A stretch of DNA of 64,000 nt from Aldrovandia affinis (Eukaryota > Chordata > Actinopteri > Notacanthiformes > Halosauridae). The translations under genes and the position numbers were made by a program. The DNA is taken from positions 62,001-126,000 of the forward strand of contig JAINUG010000489.1 of assembly GCA_029706075.1 (NCBI GenBank), written 5' to 3'. Under the pieces are notes generated by a model. That model was given only the letters and a program-made list of their open reading frames with translations, was not told the origin of the DNA and made no database searches. Positions 22,501 to 61,185 of the stretch are shown in pieces. Within the stretch, counting starts at the first letter, position 1, and every line of letters begins with the position of its first letter.

Positions 22501-25500
22501 CCCCAGACTGCCATTCTGATTGGAGGACAGGGTTCAAGGATGCAGTTCTGCAAGGACCCCATGTGGAAACTATGTACTGGTGAGCTGTCTGTTAAAGGTT
22601 CTTTGCTTGTTTTGCATTGCAGTTGAACACAAACTGTCATCTTTACTTGGAGCAATAGCTGTCTGTGAGTCAAGGCTGAAACGGAGAGCGAGGAACATCG
22701 CAGCAATTAGATTGCCCCATATATACAAGTCAGTTGGCTTTAGCTGACTTTCATACCGAATTTGGGACAGTACTGTGATGGGAGAAATATGGTGTTGACC
22801 TGAATGCCACTTTTTACACTTTGAAAATGTATTTATGTATTTTTTGGTCAGCCAGTAGGGATATATATGAGGTAACGCAGGTTGTCATGTTTTATTAACA
22901 TAAATTAACACAGTAAATTTAAGAGCAACAATGGCATACTTGTTTAAAGCTTCCTCAAAAAAAAAAATCTAGAAATAATTACTAACCTTTTCCTTCCTGG
23001 TGTTACAGGTATGGTATGCAGCTGCCAACAATGATATTGCTATATTACTGAACTGATCTCTTGCGCAAACAATGATTGATCATACCATGTATTAATGCAC
23101 ATCTTGTAAGTCGCTCTGGATAAGAGCGTCTGCAAAATGCTTAAGAATGTAAAAATGATTCGGACTCATGCCCCAGGGAAGCTTTCTGTGCATGCGGCGA
23201 GCTCGTGCCGGCTTCCCTTCCTCCCTCTCTTGCCGCCCCCTTGCTGTACTCCCGGCCAGGGCCGGGGAATCGAACCCCGGCCACAGTGGGCAACCTGCAC
23301 TCCAGGCGAGCGCCACCGGGGGGCCCACACATTTATTTATGATCATAGTACATAGTTGGTGTATGGAATTCACTGCTGAACATAGTGTGTTTGCAATTTA
23401 CGCCCTTGCCCTCTCCTATCTTGTTTTTGTTTTACTAGAGGACATGTCATGGGTGCTGGCAGAGACGCTGGCTGAGGGCCCCACCCCTGAGGCTAGGATA
23501 GGCCACACAGCGACATTTGACCCTGAATCAAGGCGAATCTTTGTCTTTGGCGGCTCCAAGAACAAGAAGTGGTTCAACGATGTCCACATCCTGGATACAC
23601 AGAGCTGGCGCTGGACCACGGTGGAGGTCAGCTGGCAACTTGCAATGAAATCTGGGAATTTTTTTTTACAATTATTTTGTTTATTTTATTTTTCCCCAAT
23701 TTAGTGCCCAAATATACCCTCTATTTATTTCAAATTGCCCTCCCCACACCGCTCCCGATCGAGGCTAATGGCTAGGGCTGGTCTGGGAGAGACTGGTTTC
23801 GAACCGAAATCGGGATAAAAAAATAAATAATAATAATACAAATACATTTATTTTTCCTACTTTACCCCGTTTTTCTCCCAATTTGGTAGCCAATTACTCC
23901 CGCTGTGCTTAGTTCAATCCCCTTCCTCGTAGTTCACTGCCGTAGCCCTGTAGCCGGCAGTGACAATGGCGAAGCACTGCCTCCTCCGAGACAGCACTCG
24001 TCGTGATGTCGACTGTAATTCTGGCACCCCAGAACCACTCCTGTGTGCAGCGACCTGTGTTCGCTTCCCTCCCCCCCTCCCTGGGGCGGACAGCCAATTG
24101 CCGCCCAGGTGGCACTCCCGGCCAGAGCCGACTCTGATGCGACGGGGAATCGAACCCTGGTTGCCGTGGCCAGCGTCGGACGTTGAAACCACTAGACCAC
24201 GCAAGAGGCCCGAAATCGGGACATTTTTAAAGGAACGACCACTGCAGTAATGTTGCATTTAACATTCCTGCAATATGTAATCCAATTGATTTGTTATGAG
24301 GGCACTCATACAAGCTGAGGGAGGAGGAGAAAGAAAGCTATGTTGTCGTAGGTCTTGTGGACTGCAATAGTTTACCCTTTGGTGTAATCAGTATTGTTTT
24401 TCCAGTACTGTTGATTATGAATGTAGAACAAACACGATGACAATCATCGATAACAGTGTTTCTGCCCCTCCCTATCCTCCAGGCCCAGGGCAAAGTGCCC
24501 CCACTGGCCTACCACAGCTGCAGCCTGTTCCGCGGGGAGCTGTTTGTTCTCGGGGGGGTGTTTCCACGCCCTCACCCGAAGCCGGATGGCTGCAGTGACT
24601 CCCTTTACATCTTCAATCCCGAGATGGCCATCTGGTACCAGCCCATCGTCAATGGAGACCGCCCCGCCCCTCGATCTGGGTGAGAGGGCTGACCGTGACA
24701 TTTGTATTATTGACTGACTTGCTGACTTCTATCCATCCATTAATTCATAGGGTAGAATAGGGAAGGGGAAAGTGACACAGAAGAGGCTAGAATGGCGCAT
24801 TCGGTCCTCACTCTCCCGAATTGACCTGACAGAGTTCGTAACGACTTAGTGATGACACTGGTGATGGGATGGACTTCAAATTGCAAATTGGGGAGAAAAC
24901 GGAAGGGGTCCCAGGTCGAGAGTGTACGCATTAAAAAAAGAACGAAGACGCTTAATGGCGGCCATGTTAGATGCCAATGGCTTTCCCTGTGTGGAGTGTT
25001 GGGCAGCCAGAGTGTAAGTGGAAAAAGGCAGAAGGTAATCTCTGTTTAGAAGGTATTGGAAGGCCCTCATTGTGAGTTTCAGTCGGTCCCCCTGTCTCTC
25101 AGGCACTCAGCATGCGTGCTCCAGGGGAAGATCTTCCTGTTCGGGGGCTGGGACACGCCTGTGTGCTTCAATGACGTGCACGTGCTCGACCTGGGTGAGT
25201 ATACATCCGGCTGCTTACACACCGCCCCGGGCACGCTGACTGGACATTGCTTGTTCTTGGGGTTGCTTCATTTGACATCATGCGCACGTGAGCTGCGTTT
25301 TCTTTACCGGGGGCGAGTAACGTAGTGCGCCTTGCTAAAGGTACAACTGGAGCATCCCATCTGGGATTCAAACTCACAAACCCTCTCACGTTCGTAACGA
25401 CTACTCCACACTCGCATACTGAAGCTCTGATTTCACATATTTCTGTCAGTGATGCGACTCCCTGCAGGCTCCACGCCTTGATATTCTTTTCCAGCCTGAC

Positions 25501-27974
25501 CTTCCATTCAGCTTGCTTTCTCAGTGTAAGCCTGTCTTGTCCTGTAACGTATACCTTGAATCATCGCAATATGAACACACATTCTCCCTCACGCATTTAT
25601 TTTCTGCTTGTTGTGCACTTTATAGAGATGGGCGTTTGATTATTTGCGGTATAGGACAGTTTTTCCTTCTTTCCCACGTCAGGGCTAATGGAGTTTTCAG
25701 CTGTGAAGACGAGTGGAGCTCCACCTTCCCCACGAAGGTAAAACAGTTCAGTTCATAAACAATGTGCGTTGCCTGAATAAACATCAATGTTTCAATACAA
25801 AGATGAGATTTATATCGTCTTGTCTGAATTCATCACACACTGCCCACTGATGCAGTCAACACAACGATGCCTAATTAGCCACGCTGGTCCTGGACGGCCA
25901 CAGTAGATGCACCTTTTAGTCCGGATCAAGGACCTAATACAGTGCGGTTGAAACGTCTGAGCTTCATCACCAGGTCCGTGATGCTTGGTGCAATTTGACT
26001 GTTTCCGAAATGCTACATCTTTAGTGCTAGGCAAGACTGGCGTTTCAGGCTAGAGTGACAATCTACATTGCTATATTCAAGTAAAAATGAGCATCGAATT
26101 TTGTTCATCTCTCGATCTGTGTGGGTGGAGTAGATATTCATGGCAATGATTTAAATGTATAGAGGTTCAGGTTATGCTCACTGTGGATTTTCTCACAGCT
26201 GGTTGAGCAGTTTTTTTTCTTTCTCGCAGAACACTAAGTATGCACATTTATTAGCTAACGTGGCTTTTCTAGTCTTGACGGAAGGCGCGTACTCTCCAAG
26301 GTGCAACTTTTATGCGAGAGTGAATTTCACTCTTTCTCAATAGTTCAGCAGAGAATTGTTATGAATAACTGGTCTCACGTGACACAAAGCAAATCTGGAG
26401 AACCTTTGAGTGCAGTTGTTGTGAACACACTTATCGACACACCACTCCTTGGGTGTGGTACAGACAACACTTCAATTTGAAAGCACCATTTGACCAGGCC
26501 CCCGGATAAGGGTTGAATCCTATAGTTCAGAGATTTGCTGTTTGAATTGTATTGTGAAAACCTGTATTGACATCCTGGGTCCTTTGCAGCTGGCATGGCT
26601 GTGCAGTGCTCTCTGACTCCAAGTTTCTTGTCCACGGAGGCTACAATGGGAACAATGCCTTGACAGATGCCTTTATCTTTGATACAGGTACGGAAACATG
26701 TATTGCTTTCTTCACGAATGAGGGGTGTTCACTGTCTATCATGAAATGTACATAATAACAAACCTCCAAACCTTTCAGTTTTCAAAAGCACTTATGTCCC
26801 AAACACTATTTATTATTTTATTTACAGCAATTGATTTTGGAGCACTTGAAAATATTCCTGGGTGTCTATTTATGTTTGACCTGTAGCTGATAATGTGATT
26901 GGTCGTTTGAAATATTTTCGCTACAAAAACAAATTTGGTGTCCATAGAAAGGAAGAACTGCAACCACCTTTGATACTACATTGGTTAATTATTCATTTTA
27001 ACATAATTTTAATTATTAATATTAATAATTATTTTACAGACATTACTCTAGTGTAAAATAGATATACAGCCAAAGAGCATATTTGGGCACTAATTATTGG
27101 TTTTAGTGTAAAAAATACATTTTCTAGGCCTGCATGGTAAAACACTTTGCTCCCTCGTTTATTTTCCAGCCAGTGTCATTTTAATGTGAGTATGTAATAT
27201 GTATGAGTATAGGGATGTATTATTGAGTTCAGATAATGTATTGTCCCCTGTTTGTTTTTTTAGCCTCTAGCAGCTGGACCGCTGTGGTTAACCCCCACCT
27301 GTCTGCTATGCCACGAGCTGGACACTCCATCATCACTATGGCCAATACTTACACAGAGGCAAGTCTCTGCTTGAAATCTCTATGTAATCACATAAACACT
27401 ACAACTGTAGCCATCCCCCCTGCTGTACTATATTTCCATTAAATATAGCAAATACAAGTCATAATGAGTGAACATGGATACAAATCAGTGGGTAAAAAGA
27501 TGGGATGCTTTGCATAAAACTTGTAGCGGTCCAGGGACTTGCCTACAAATTTGATAATCTTTGTTTTATTAGCTAATGTGACAGTTAGCCTAGAAACTGC
27601 CATATGTCTGTTTTGTATTTTGCCCATTGCTGTAAAATCTGTATGCTACTTAGAAAGTGCTTCCACCCTGTCCAGAAACAAGAATTGCTGCCATAGTTTC
27701 TAGCTCTTAAAACAAGCCTGTAAAATGTGTACCAAGTAGAAAATGCATCACACTGCTCATGTACAGTAAACATTTGTAAGCTTTATATTTTTTTCTCACT
27801 TAATTTTAGGTATTTATTTTAATTTTGTATTCTCAGGATTCCATGGAAGATGGGGAGCAGGCAATGGGATTGGGGCCTTGTCCACAGACCCTGCTTATTT
27901 TTGGGGGTGGTGACAACGAGGGCAGCTTCTTTTCAGATTTAACAACTCTGTCGATTGAGGAGCTGCTCAACTAA
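19596..27974 (+). CDS. kelch-repeat protein, 12 exons, six-bladed propeller
   Basis: Exons: 19596-19657, 20758-20839, 21022-21090, 22079-22346, 22448-22579, 23439-23626, 24483-24679, 25103-25194, 25683-25737, 26590-26687, 27264-27358, 27837-27974. Together they are 1476 nt (491 aa plus TAA), and every junction is in phase. The start ATG has a strong context (ACAAAATGG). Residues 1-160 are not recognisable; exon 4 is Lys/Arg-rich (KKKRGREED, RRRVRGNVR) and could hold a nuclear localisation signal. From about residue 165 there are six kelch blades with the GG pair and later Trp: AILIGGQG, IFVFGGSKNKKWFNDVH, LFVLGGVF, IFLFGGWD, FLVHGGYN and LLIFGGGD. Propellers like this mediate protein-protein contacts; no enzymatic motif is seen. 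It resembles RABEPK and KLHDC-type proteins only generally. Fish genomes carry a gene named krcp (kelch repeat-containing protein) that may be this one, but I cannot confirm it. Exons 5-12 are firm; exons 1-3 rest on frame and splice sites only. Confidence 0.88.
19658..20757 (+). other. Kelch-gene intron 1
   Basis: Bounded by GTAAGT and cctttag. It is 1.1 kb of AT-rich sequence with several short tagctagc-type palindromes (19760-19960). No gene or element is seen inside. Confidence 0.6.
21539..21605. repeat. 29-bp inverted repeat (hairpin) in kelch-gene intron 3
   Basis: The left arm 21539-21567 and right arm 21577-21605 are complementary at 28 of 29 positions, with a 9-nt loop (ttgtgaaga). 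The core is CATTGTTCTATATAAGTGA. The intron spans 21091-22078. Confidence 0.9.
22358..22407. repeat. (TG)n/(TGTGCG)n microsatellite filling kelch-gene intron 4
   Basis: Intron 4 (22347-22447) is only 101 nt, and about half of it is this GT-rich repeat. Confidence 0.9.
22580..23438 (+). other. Kelch-gene intron 5 with repeat motif and SINE fragment
   Basis: The intron holds a reversed copy of the fish motif (gtaagtcgctctggataag, 23105-23140) followed by a truncated minus-oriented family-B SINE (about 23158-23330) with its ggaatcgaacccc B-box side. Confidence 0.7.
23158..23330 (-). mobile_element. Truncated family-B SINE, reverse orientation
   Basis: The tRNA-like head is retained (plus-strand ggggaatcgaaccccggcc, then caacctgcactccaggcgag). 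The tail is missing. Confidence 0.65.
23690..23815 (-). mobile_element. Older SINE fragment, target of a second SINE insertion
   Basis: The plus strand reads ttccccaatttagtgccc (tail-like, reversed) and ends in ggtttcgaaccgaaatcggg (B-box-like). It is immediately followed by the intact SINE at 23816-24209, which is flanked by a duplication of this fragment's end. Confidence 0.5.
23816..24209 (-). mobile_element. Family-B SINE with exact 12-bp target-site duplication
   Basis: It is flanked by CCGAAATCGGGA at 23804-23815 and 24210-24221. The minus-strand order is tRNA-like head (plus-strand ggggaatcgaaccctgg near 24143-24160), GC-rich body (ggggcggacagccaattgcc near 24082-24102), and tail (ctcccaatttggtagccaat near 23876-23895). 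It sits in kelch-gene intron 6. Confidence 0.85.
27359..27360 (+). other. GC splice donor of kelch-gene intron 11
   Basis: The reading frame of exon 11 ends ACA GAG and is followed by GCAAGT instead of GTAAGT; exon 12 resumes after ttctcag at 27836. GC-AG introns are a known minor class with an AG|GCAAGT consensus, which this site matches well. No in-frame GT donor nearby would keep the kelch frame. Confidence 0.75.
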
Positions 27975-27978
27975 CAAA

Positions 27979-28022
<44 letters not shown>

Positions 28023-28560
28023 ATATGTGATGTGTGTTGTCTTCTATAGAAACAACATAACCTTCAATTATATTTTGTTTTGCAACTTGCGACCCACATG
28101 TTTTCACCAAACTTTCAATTTTTAAAATGTGTGCAATTGCCAATTCTTGATTTGATCTTTAGATTGGTATATAGATATATATTTTTTTACATATAGGAAC
28201 TATAAAACACAATTTGAGAAATTGACAAATGATTATCAACAACATTCCTATTCTCATCAATATTTTATGCTATAGAAGAAATTGTGTAAAGATCACTCAA
28301 TAAAAAAAGTCTACATTTACCGAGGCAAATGAAGGAAAAATATAATTCAGCAACACTCTTAAATAAATATATTGCACATTTTTGGCAAAGTAAATTATGT
28401 TCAACTTGTGAATTCTTGGCCTGCAGGGCATGTGTTGTTTTGTTTTGCATCTTTTCTGGAAAGTTTTTTAAATTTATTTCATCCATTGAGCAAAAGTTCT
28501 GTATTCTCCGCTCAACTAATGAGACTGTTTTGCTATGCTAATACAATTGATCAGAGAAAA
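27975..28560 (+). other. Kelch-gene 3' UTR and downstream AT-rich region
   Basis: It begins with an (AT)n(GT)n microsatellite at 27983-28022, only nine bases after the stop codon, and contains the candidate poly(A) signal at 28299. Confidence 0.45.
28299..28304 (+). terminator. Candidate poly(A) signal of kelch gene
   Basis: AATAAA lies about 325 bases after the TAA stop and is followed by AT-rich sequence. A second AATAAA at 29405-29410 lies beyond a transposon remnant. The first is the more economical choice. Confidence 0.3.
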
Positions 28561-29330
28561 TGTTTTTGTTTAACAAGTAATAATTGTTCCCCCAAAAAGC
28601 TGTCACAATTATTCACAGCTCTGCTTTCAGTACTTTGTGCACCCTCCCCTCGCAAGGATAGCACTACTGAGTCATCTGCTATATGAGATCGGTGAACATG
28701 TGGGGGGGAGGGGGGATCTTTGACCATTCCTGCATACAGAATGCCCTCTTCAATTCAAACCCAACATTTGTTGATCGGGTTCAAGTGAGATGGACATTCT
28801 AAAACAGTATTTTTGCAATGTCCAGCTCTTGGATGATTTTGAGGTACGCTTGGGATCTGTTTTGCTGAAAGAATCATTTGAGGCCACAGCATCAAAGATC
28901 CACCACTACAGATGCTTATTTTTCTTGATTCCCCTCAATAAAGGCTTTTTATTCTGGCAACCCTTCCAAAAAACCTAGTGGCATGGAGGTGGCATCTGAC
29001 CATATATATTTGGAGACTGTATATCCCCAGGTTTTGTAGATCTCAAACTGTGGCCGTTGGATTTTTCTTTGCCTCCCAAACCATCTGCCTCGCTGTGCGT
29101 GGGGACCAGATGCACTCGTGTCCTCTACCAGGCAGGTTTACCACTGTTCACCTAATAGTGGAAAGTGCCATGTTAATGCAGATTTATTTTTGTTGAATTT
29201 TATTTAAAAGAATTAAGCGTGTGAATAATTGTGCCATCATCTTGGGGATTACCTGTATTTATTTTATAGAGGTGCTTTGGCTCATCTTTATCAGGGGGTG
29301 TGAATACATTTGGAGGGTACTGTATGTGTT
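28560..29330 (-). mobile_element. Tc1/mariner-like DNA transposon remnant
   Basis: On the minus strand, around 28790-28720, conceptual translation gives ECPSHLNPINKCWV followed by a stop and IEEGILYAGMVKD. This is a decayed version of the WPS.SPDLNPIENxW end of Tc1-like transposases. The right end (29292-29325) reads tcagggggtgtgaatacatttgg-agggtactgta, a Tc1-type terminus. The left terminus is not clear. Confidence 0.7.
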
Positions 29331-30479
29331 TGAGCTGAATCTGTCTCCAGTGTTTTTTTAAACCGATGTTATGTTTATGTTCTGTTAAGTGATGTTAAAT
29401 TATGAATAAACTTTTGTATTATAACCAATGGCTTAGTCATTTGTAGACGCATTCAAATAGCTAGTTGGCAAATAAGGTCAATCTCAGGACACAGGTAGTC
29501 TTGAGATTATCCGAATGACTAGATCGATTTATTAAGAGAACTTTTTAATGCTTTAACCCCATTTTCTCTCAATTTGGAATGCCTAATCGTATTAAACCAT
29601 ATTATTACAATTGTGCAACTTCCAGTATCCAGCTGCAAACGCAGTGTTTGTGTCTTAATACTAATAACCATCCACTGGCCGGGGACAAAGGCTCAGTGAT
29701 TTTTTTGGGAAGCCCTATGTCTGTAGTGTTGGTGGTGATAGCACTGCAGTACTCCCGAGATCTATGAGAGGCGAGGAGCATGGCTGTCCTATGGAAGCAC
29801 CTGGACCATTAGATCAGAGGGAGGGACAGAAATGCAGCGACACAGAGGTAGGAAAAGTTTACCCTTTTTCCTCCGGGGATGGGCGTGTGGTTGGGGGAGG
29901 CGGGTTGAGCCCCCGGCATCTCTTATTTAACAAATTAACCACTGCTTATCAGTCTTTCATCCTTCACACTTGTCCCTTAGAGCCATGCAGTTCAGTGGGC
30001 CGTTCGTGTTTTCAGGCCGCGGTCCCGCGACTTTCCCCCCCCAAGTGAGGATAGGGAGTGAAGTGAGCCAATGGAATTACATTTTCCGGAATGGAACTGG
30101 GCCATCGTGCATGGAGGGAAACCTGGTCTTCCTCTGATGTCAAAAATGGCACACGGTACATCGCAATGGTTTTTTTGTTGCAACCAATGGACTACACCAG
30201 GAGATTTTAAACTGGTTCCCCTCCTTGGTTGAAGAAGTGAGCTAATTGGTGAAATTGGTTGCAACACAAACCTGCATTCACTCTTTGATGGAACGAGTTT
30301 GACACAAAAACGTATTTATGTTTGACACCCCTGGTCTACAAGTTAGTCTCAGGGACTCAAGCTCTGGGAAGCATTCCAGAATATGGCATTTTCAGTGGAA
30401 GCATTCCAGAATGTTGAGATTCTGCTGTTCCAGTGTGCACTGCTCTGGTGGAGGGGAGGCACAGACCAAATTCCATTTA
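29331..30479. other. Intergenic with repeat fragments
   Basis: No gene is seen. Parts of 29550-29770 resemble a degraded SINE (ccattttctctcaatttgg). The short match gtttgacacccctgg at 30320-30334 looks like a terminal sequence of common hAT elements, but I cannot define a partner end. Confidence 0.3.
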
Positions 30480-30494
30480 AATTGTGGCTCCCTC

Positions 30495-30829
30495 GGGTGT
30501 AATGGTAAAAGCATTCACCCGGAATGCAAGTTGCCCACCGTGGCCGTGGTTCGAAACCCGGCTGCACCAGCCCGGCTCTGGCTGGGAGCCCCATTCGAGG
30601 GCGGCAATTGGCAGACCACCCCAGGGGGAGGGAGAGCGGGCACGAGCTTGCCGTGAAGCGCAAAAGGTGTCCCAGTAAGGGAAAAACTGGCTTGACCCCG
30701 AGGAAGGGCAGCGGGCTCGTGGGGGAGGGTGAATTGAAAGAAATAGAGGATACAATTGGCCACCATTTGGGAAAAAACGAGGAAAAAATCTAAAATACAA
30801 TTTTCTAAATAACAATAATAATTGTGGCT
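30495..30829 (+). mobile_element. Family-B SINE with exact 15-bp target-site duplication
   Basis: It is flanked by AATTGTGGCTCCCTC at 30480-30494 and 30830-30844. The head contains an A-box-like TGTAATGGTAAA and a B-box GGTTCGAAACC (30549-30559). The body has a GC-rich section, and the tail reads acaattggccaccatttggg followed by A-rich sequence. This is the cleanest copy and defines the family. Confidence 0.9.
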
Positions 30830-30910
30830 CCCTCCCCTCCCCAGATGAGACAGAGGAGCGTTACACTTTTCAAATAAAATGGCCCCACAACTTGGAACAT
30901 GTAAACATCC

Positions 30911-30965
<55 letters not shown>
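30911..30965. repeat. (AT)n(AC)n microsatellite
   Basis: Eight AT units followed by about nineteen AC units. Confidence 0.95.
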
Positions 30966-30967
<2 letters not shown>

Positions 30968-32749
30968 CATACGTGTGTGTATGTATATAATTTTTTTCCA
31001 GTAATATTCCAATGTAGTATAAGTTAGAAATTCAAAATGGACAATAAGATTCTTGTTAAATTCAACTGGCATTGTGCTTAGCTGCAGCACAGAAAATGAT
31101 GTAGTTTAAATTCACTCATATTTAACAGATTTTTCCCATTTTTCTACTGTTGCGTTTTTATCCCTGTTGTTTGCCAAGAATTATGGGAAGTCTACACCTG
31201 AGCACACTTAAGTTGAAGGGCGTGAAATCAAGGGTGAGTGAACAAAAATACCAACGTCACTTCTCACGAAGTCGAAACGGACCTGCTCTCGAAAAGGGGG
31301 CGTTGATACATCCGCGATTTACAGGGGATTCCCTTAAGAGGAGAGCAAATTAATTAATTTTATGGAATAGAAATAGCCATGCATTCGAAGATTTGCACTG
31401 TGCCAACTCCGGTGCTAGTTGCACTTCGTGGTGAAATAATGATTGAATATGATCAAATTTGTGAATAATATCACTATACTCGTGAAAAAATTACGACTTT
31501 ATTATCCACGTACAAATAACTCCCTCCATTAATTTTTAAAACTATTTTATACCGTAAATAACTTTGTTACACGGCGTTGTATGAAATTAACTTTGTAAAG
31601 AAATATGTTGACGGTGATTATTACTATTGTTCTTATTTGGGTTATGATTTTAGTTATTATTATATGGAAGAATAACGTTGCAGAACTGACAATGGGGTAG
31701 CAATGAGCAAGGCATTTCTTTTTCATGCATGCAACCTCACAGCCAGCCAACTAGATATAGCTGTTTTTACACTTCACTTGTTCAGATCTCCCATATTGAT
31801 TCAATTTGTATTTCATTATAAATACAGTTCATTACCATTTTTACACACCTAACGTTAGCTGATAGTTTGGTAAATTACCATGCTAGCCACAGCAGCATAG
31901 TGTACTACTAATACACAACCATTTTGCTTGTGCCACAACAAATATGATATGACAATTATGGCCAACACTATATGTTATACAATAGGCTACTATATATACA
32001 CGATTCGCCAACACTAGGTTATTTTTTACTGTAATCTTTGCATGATTCGTGATACGTTTTAGATTTCGGGGTATTCTGGTCACACTTGCCCTAGCTGATC
32101 AGGTCTAGCTATAGTAAATTGTATGGGTCCGCGAATTAGTGAATGCTGAAATCAAATAGTAATCAATAGGAAAATCTAATATATCTAAGCATGAATGATA
32201 AAAATCGCTTTATCTTTCTCTATCAACTGAAAACTCGAAACTAGAGACCAAAGAACTACAGGCACTTCCGTCGTCATGTGTTTACTAACATTACCTTGAC
32301 ATCAAATTGCTTATACCTTCAAACTTGCACAGACGTAAGTCACGACTCATGGGACACTTCGTGTGCAGCTTTATACAGGCAGACTTTGGACGCCCGCTTC
32401 ACCTGCGAGGGGCGCTGGTGTGCAACGGGACACGATCATCTCGCCGATTGAATCCCTCCCTCCCTGGGCAACGCCAATTATGCTGTGGCTGCTGGCCACA
32501 GTCAGCACTGGCACAGTCTGTGCCTACGGGGCTCATCCACACCCTAAAACCGTTCCTTAACAGGATGCCGTTCCAGTAGCACTACATTTTAATAAATTAG
32601 CCACTCCATTGATCGAGAACATGGTTATCTAGGCTATCTTTAGAACTTTATAACTAAACACCTGTGGCTATGACAATACATGAAAATCGCTTGGTGGCAG
32701 CAGACGTCTAAACTGAACACGCAGACTCAACCAGAGATCCCTGGCTTAA
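30966..32749. other. Intergenic upstream of mark1, nothing recognised
   Basis: No coding exon, RNA gene or clear repeat is visible. Short tagctagc palindromes are present. Confidence 0.35.
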
Positions 32750-33938
32750 CAATGCGTATAGTAAATTCCTCACCGAATGAGACCGATTGTGGCCGAAGTT
32801 ATATTGCGACGGAAGCCCTTCTCCTCCCCGTCATATGGTTCTACCACGGCGGCCATATTCCCTGCCGCCTGTTCCGGTATCTAGATTCAGCACAGGCAGC
32901 GTTGCCTTTGAGGCATAGACCGTCTCACCCACCGCCCTGCGACAGTCGTCCTGCTCAAGATTAAAATAACGAAAACGGAATACACAGCTTGACCATTTTA
33001 AGACGCCTTTCAAAAACACCGGTTATTCACCAAGCCACCCCCTCCCCATCGCAACATCTGAACGACCTTATTCGATTTATCGACGCAACCTGGAAGAGAG
33101 CGACTTTTTGGGATTGTTGAGCTACTTTGCCGTCTCGGATTAATAAACTATTTTGCGTCTTGCTAGCAAACTATCTACTCGCCAACGGAATAGTTCAATA
33201 TCACGGACCACAACACTGAAGGCTAGCTAGCCATCTATGATTCACTGGTTTTATTGTTATTTTTCCAAAGAACGAAAGAGGAGAGTTTCTGCTTTCGTAC
33301 GCTAGTTAACATTACAATTGTTTTGTTTTTCTTCCTCCAGCGAAGGTCAGTCGAGACTGGTCTGGCCTAAACTGTAAATCCCCGGACTCGAGTTGAACGC
33401 CGACACCGGGAAATAAGCTCAGCCGTCTCCTACCCTCACTGACAGCCTCGTCGTCCACTTGTTGGCTAGTTACGGAATCGTCTTCCCTGTCTGCCCTGAG
33501 AGGGACAGACGAATTGCTCCAATGTAACCAAGAGGAATTTTTTCCCGAACCCATCCGAAATAGTTAATTTTAAGTGTATTATTCGCTAGCTAGCTTACGA
33601 CATCATCTAACGTTAGTTATTATTTATTTTTTGCTTGCTAGTTTGCTAATTAAGTTGGCTCTCTAGCCATATGACTATTTTCACTGACGGTTGAAAAACT
33701 TTTGACCCCCCCTTTCCCTTTAGATACGGACACGTACTTCTAATGAGGGATTCAACTTGTTGATTGCTGTAGGTAGCTAGCTAACAGCTAGCTAGCTAGC
33801 TAGCTATTTTTACTTTTTGTTTTCGACGGACATTGAATACATAGGTACAGAGCTAACTACGGTGACTAACGTATAAATGTGCGCCGGATTCTGAAAGGTT
33901 TTGTGTCCCCCGTCCCTTTTTCTGGAGGATCCCGTAAA
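32750..33938 (+). promoter_or_regulatory. mark1: mark1 5' flank and probable 5' UTR
   Basis: This segment before the mark1 ATG is richer in CpG than its surroundings (for example 32800-32960 and 33330-33500) and has no long open frame or recognised repeat apart from a GCTA tract. It most likely contains the transcription start and 5' UTR; I cannot place the start itself. Confidence 0.35.
33768..33806. repeat. (GCTA)n self-complementary tract before mark1 start
   Basis: Repeated AGCTAGCT units about 130 bases upstream of the mark1 ATG, probably within its 5' UTR or promoter. The unit is palindromic, so the tract can fold on itself. Confidence 0.85.
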
Positions 33939-60716
<26,778 letters not shown>

Positions 60717-60841
60717 GTGAGGCTTTACCGCCGCCGGGGTGAAAGGTCAAACCCAGGTGAGGCACGGGGGCCTCCGTCCCGTCTTCTGTGTCTGTTTAGG
60801 GGCCTGGAGCTCAGCACGCCCGGTGGAAATGAAATGTTTTG

Positions 60842-61185
60842 GGCTGGCGGATGGCCCAGCGGTCTAGTGCACCGCGCTTTGGAGTTTCTACCAGACCGGC
60901 CCTGGTCGTCAGCCCGGTCGGAGGCGGCATTTGGCTGTCCGCCTCCGGGGGAGGGGGGAGGGAGAGCCGGCACGAGTCCGCCGAGGAGAAGGTTAATGGA
61001 GTCCGTGGAAGATCTCCGTCTCGAAAGAAGGCGGGAAATAGGTCCAGGAATACGAATCTCGTTCCCGGAGGACGGGCGGCGGACTCGTGAGGGTGGGGAA
61101 TTGAAAATAAAATAGAGGGTATAATTGGCTACTAAATTGGGGGGGGAAAAATCTGAAATAAATTTATTTAAAAAAAAAAAAAAGA
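60842..61185 (+). mobile_element. Family-B SINE with exact 15-bp target-site duplication
   Basis: It is flanked by AAATGAAATGTTTTG at 60827-60841 and 61186-61200. The head is ggatggcccagcggtctagt, the body ggcatttggctgtccgcctc, and the tail ataattggctactaaattgg followed by an A-rich end. Confidence 0.9.

Noticed and set aside
30515-31090. 191-codon open frame on the minus strand
   Set aside because: It combines the family-B SINE and an AC microsatellite; no gene-like content.
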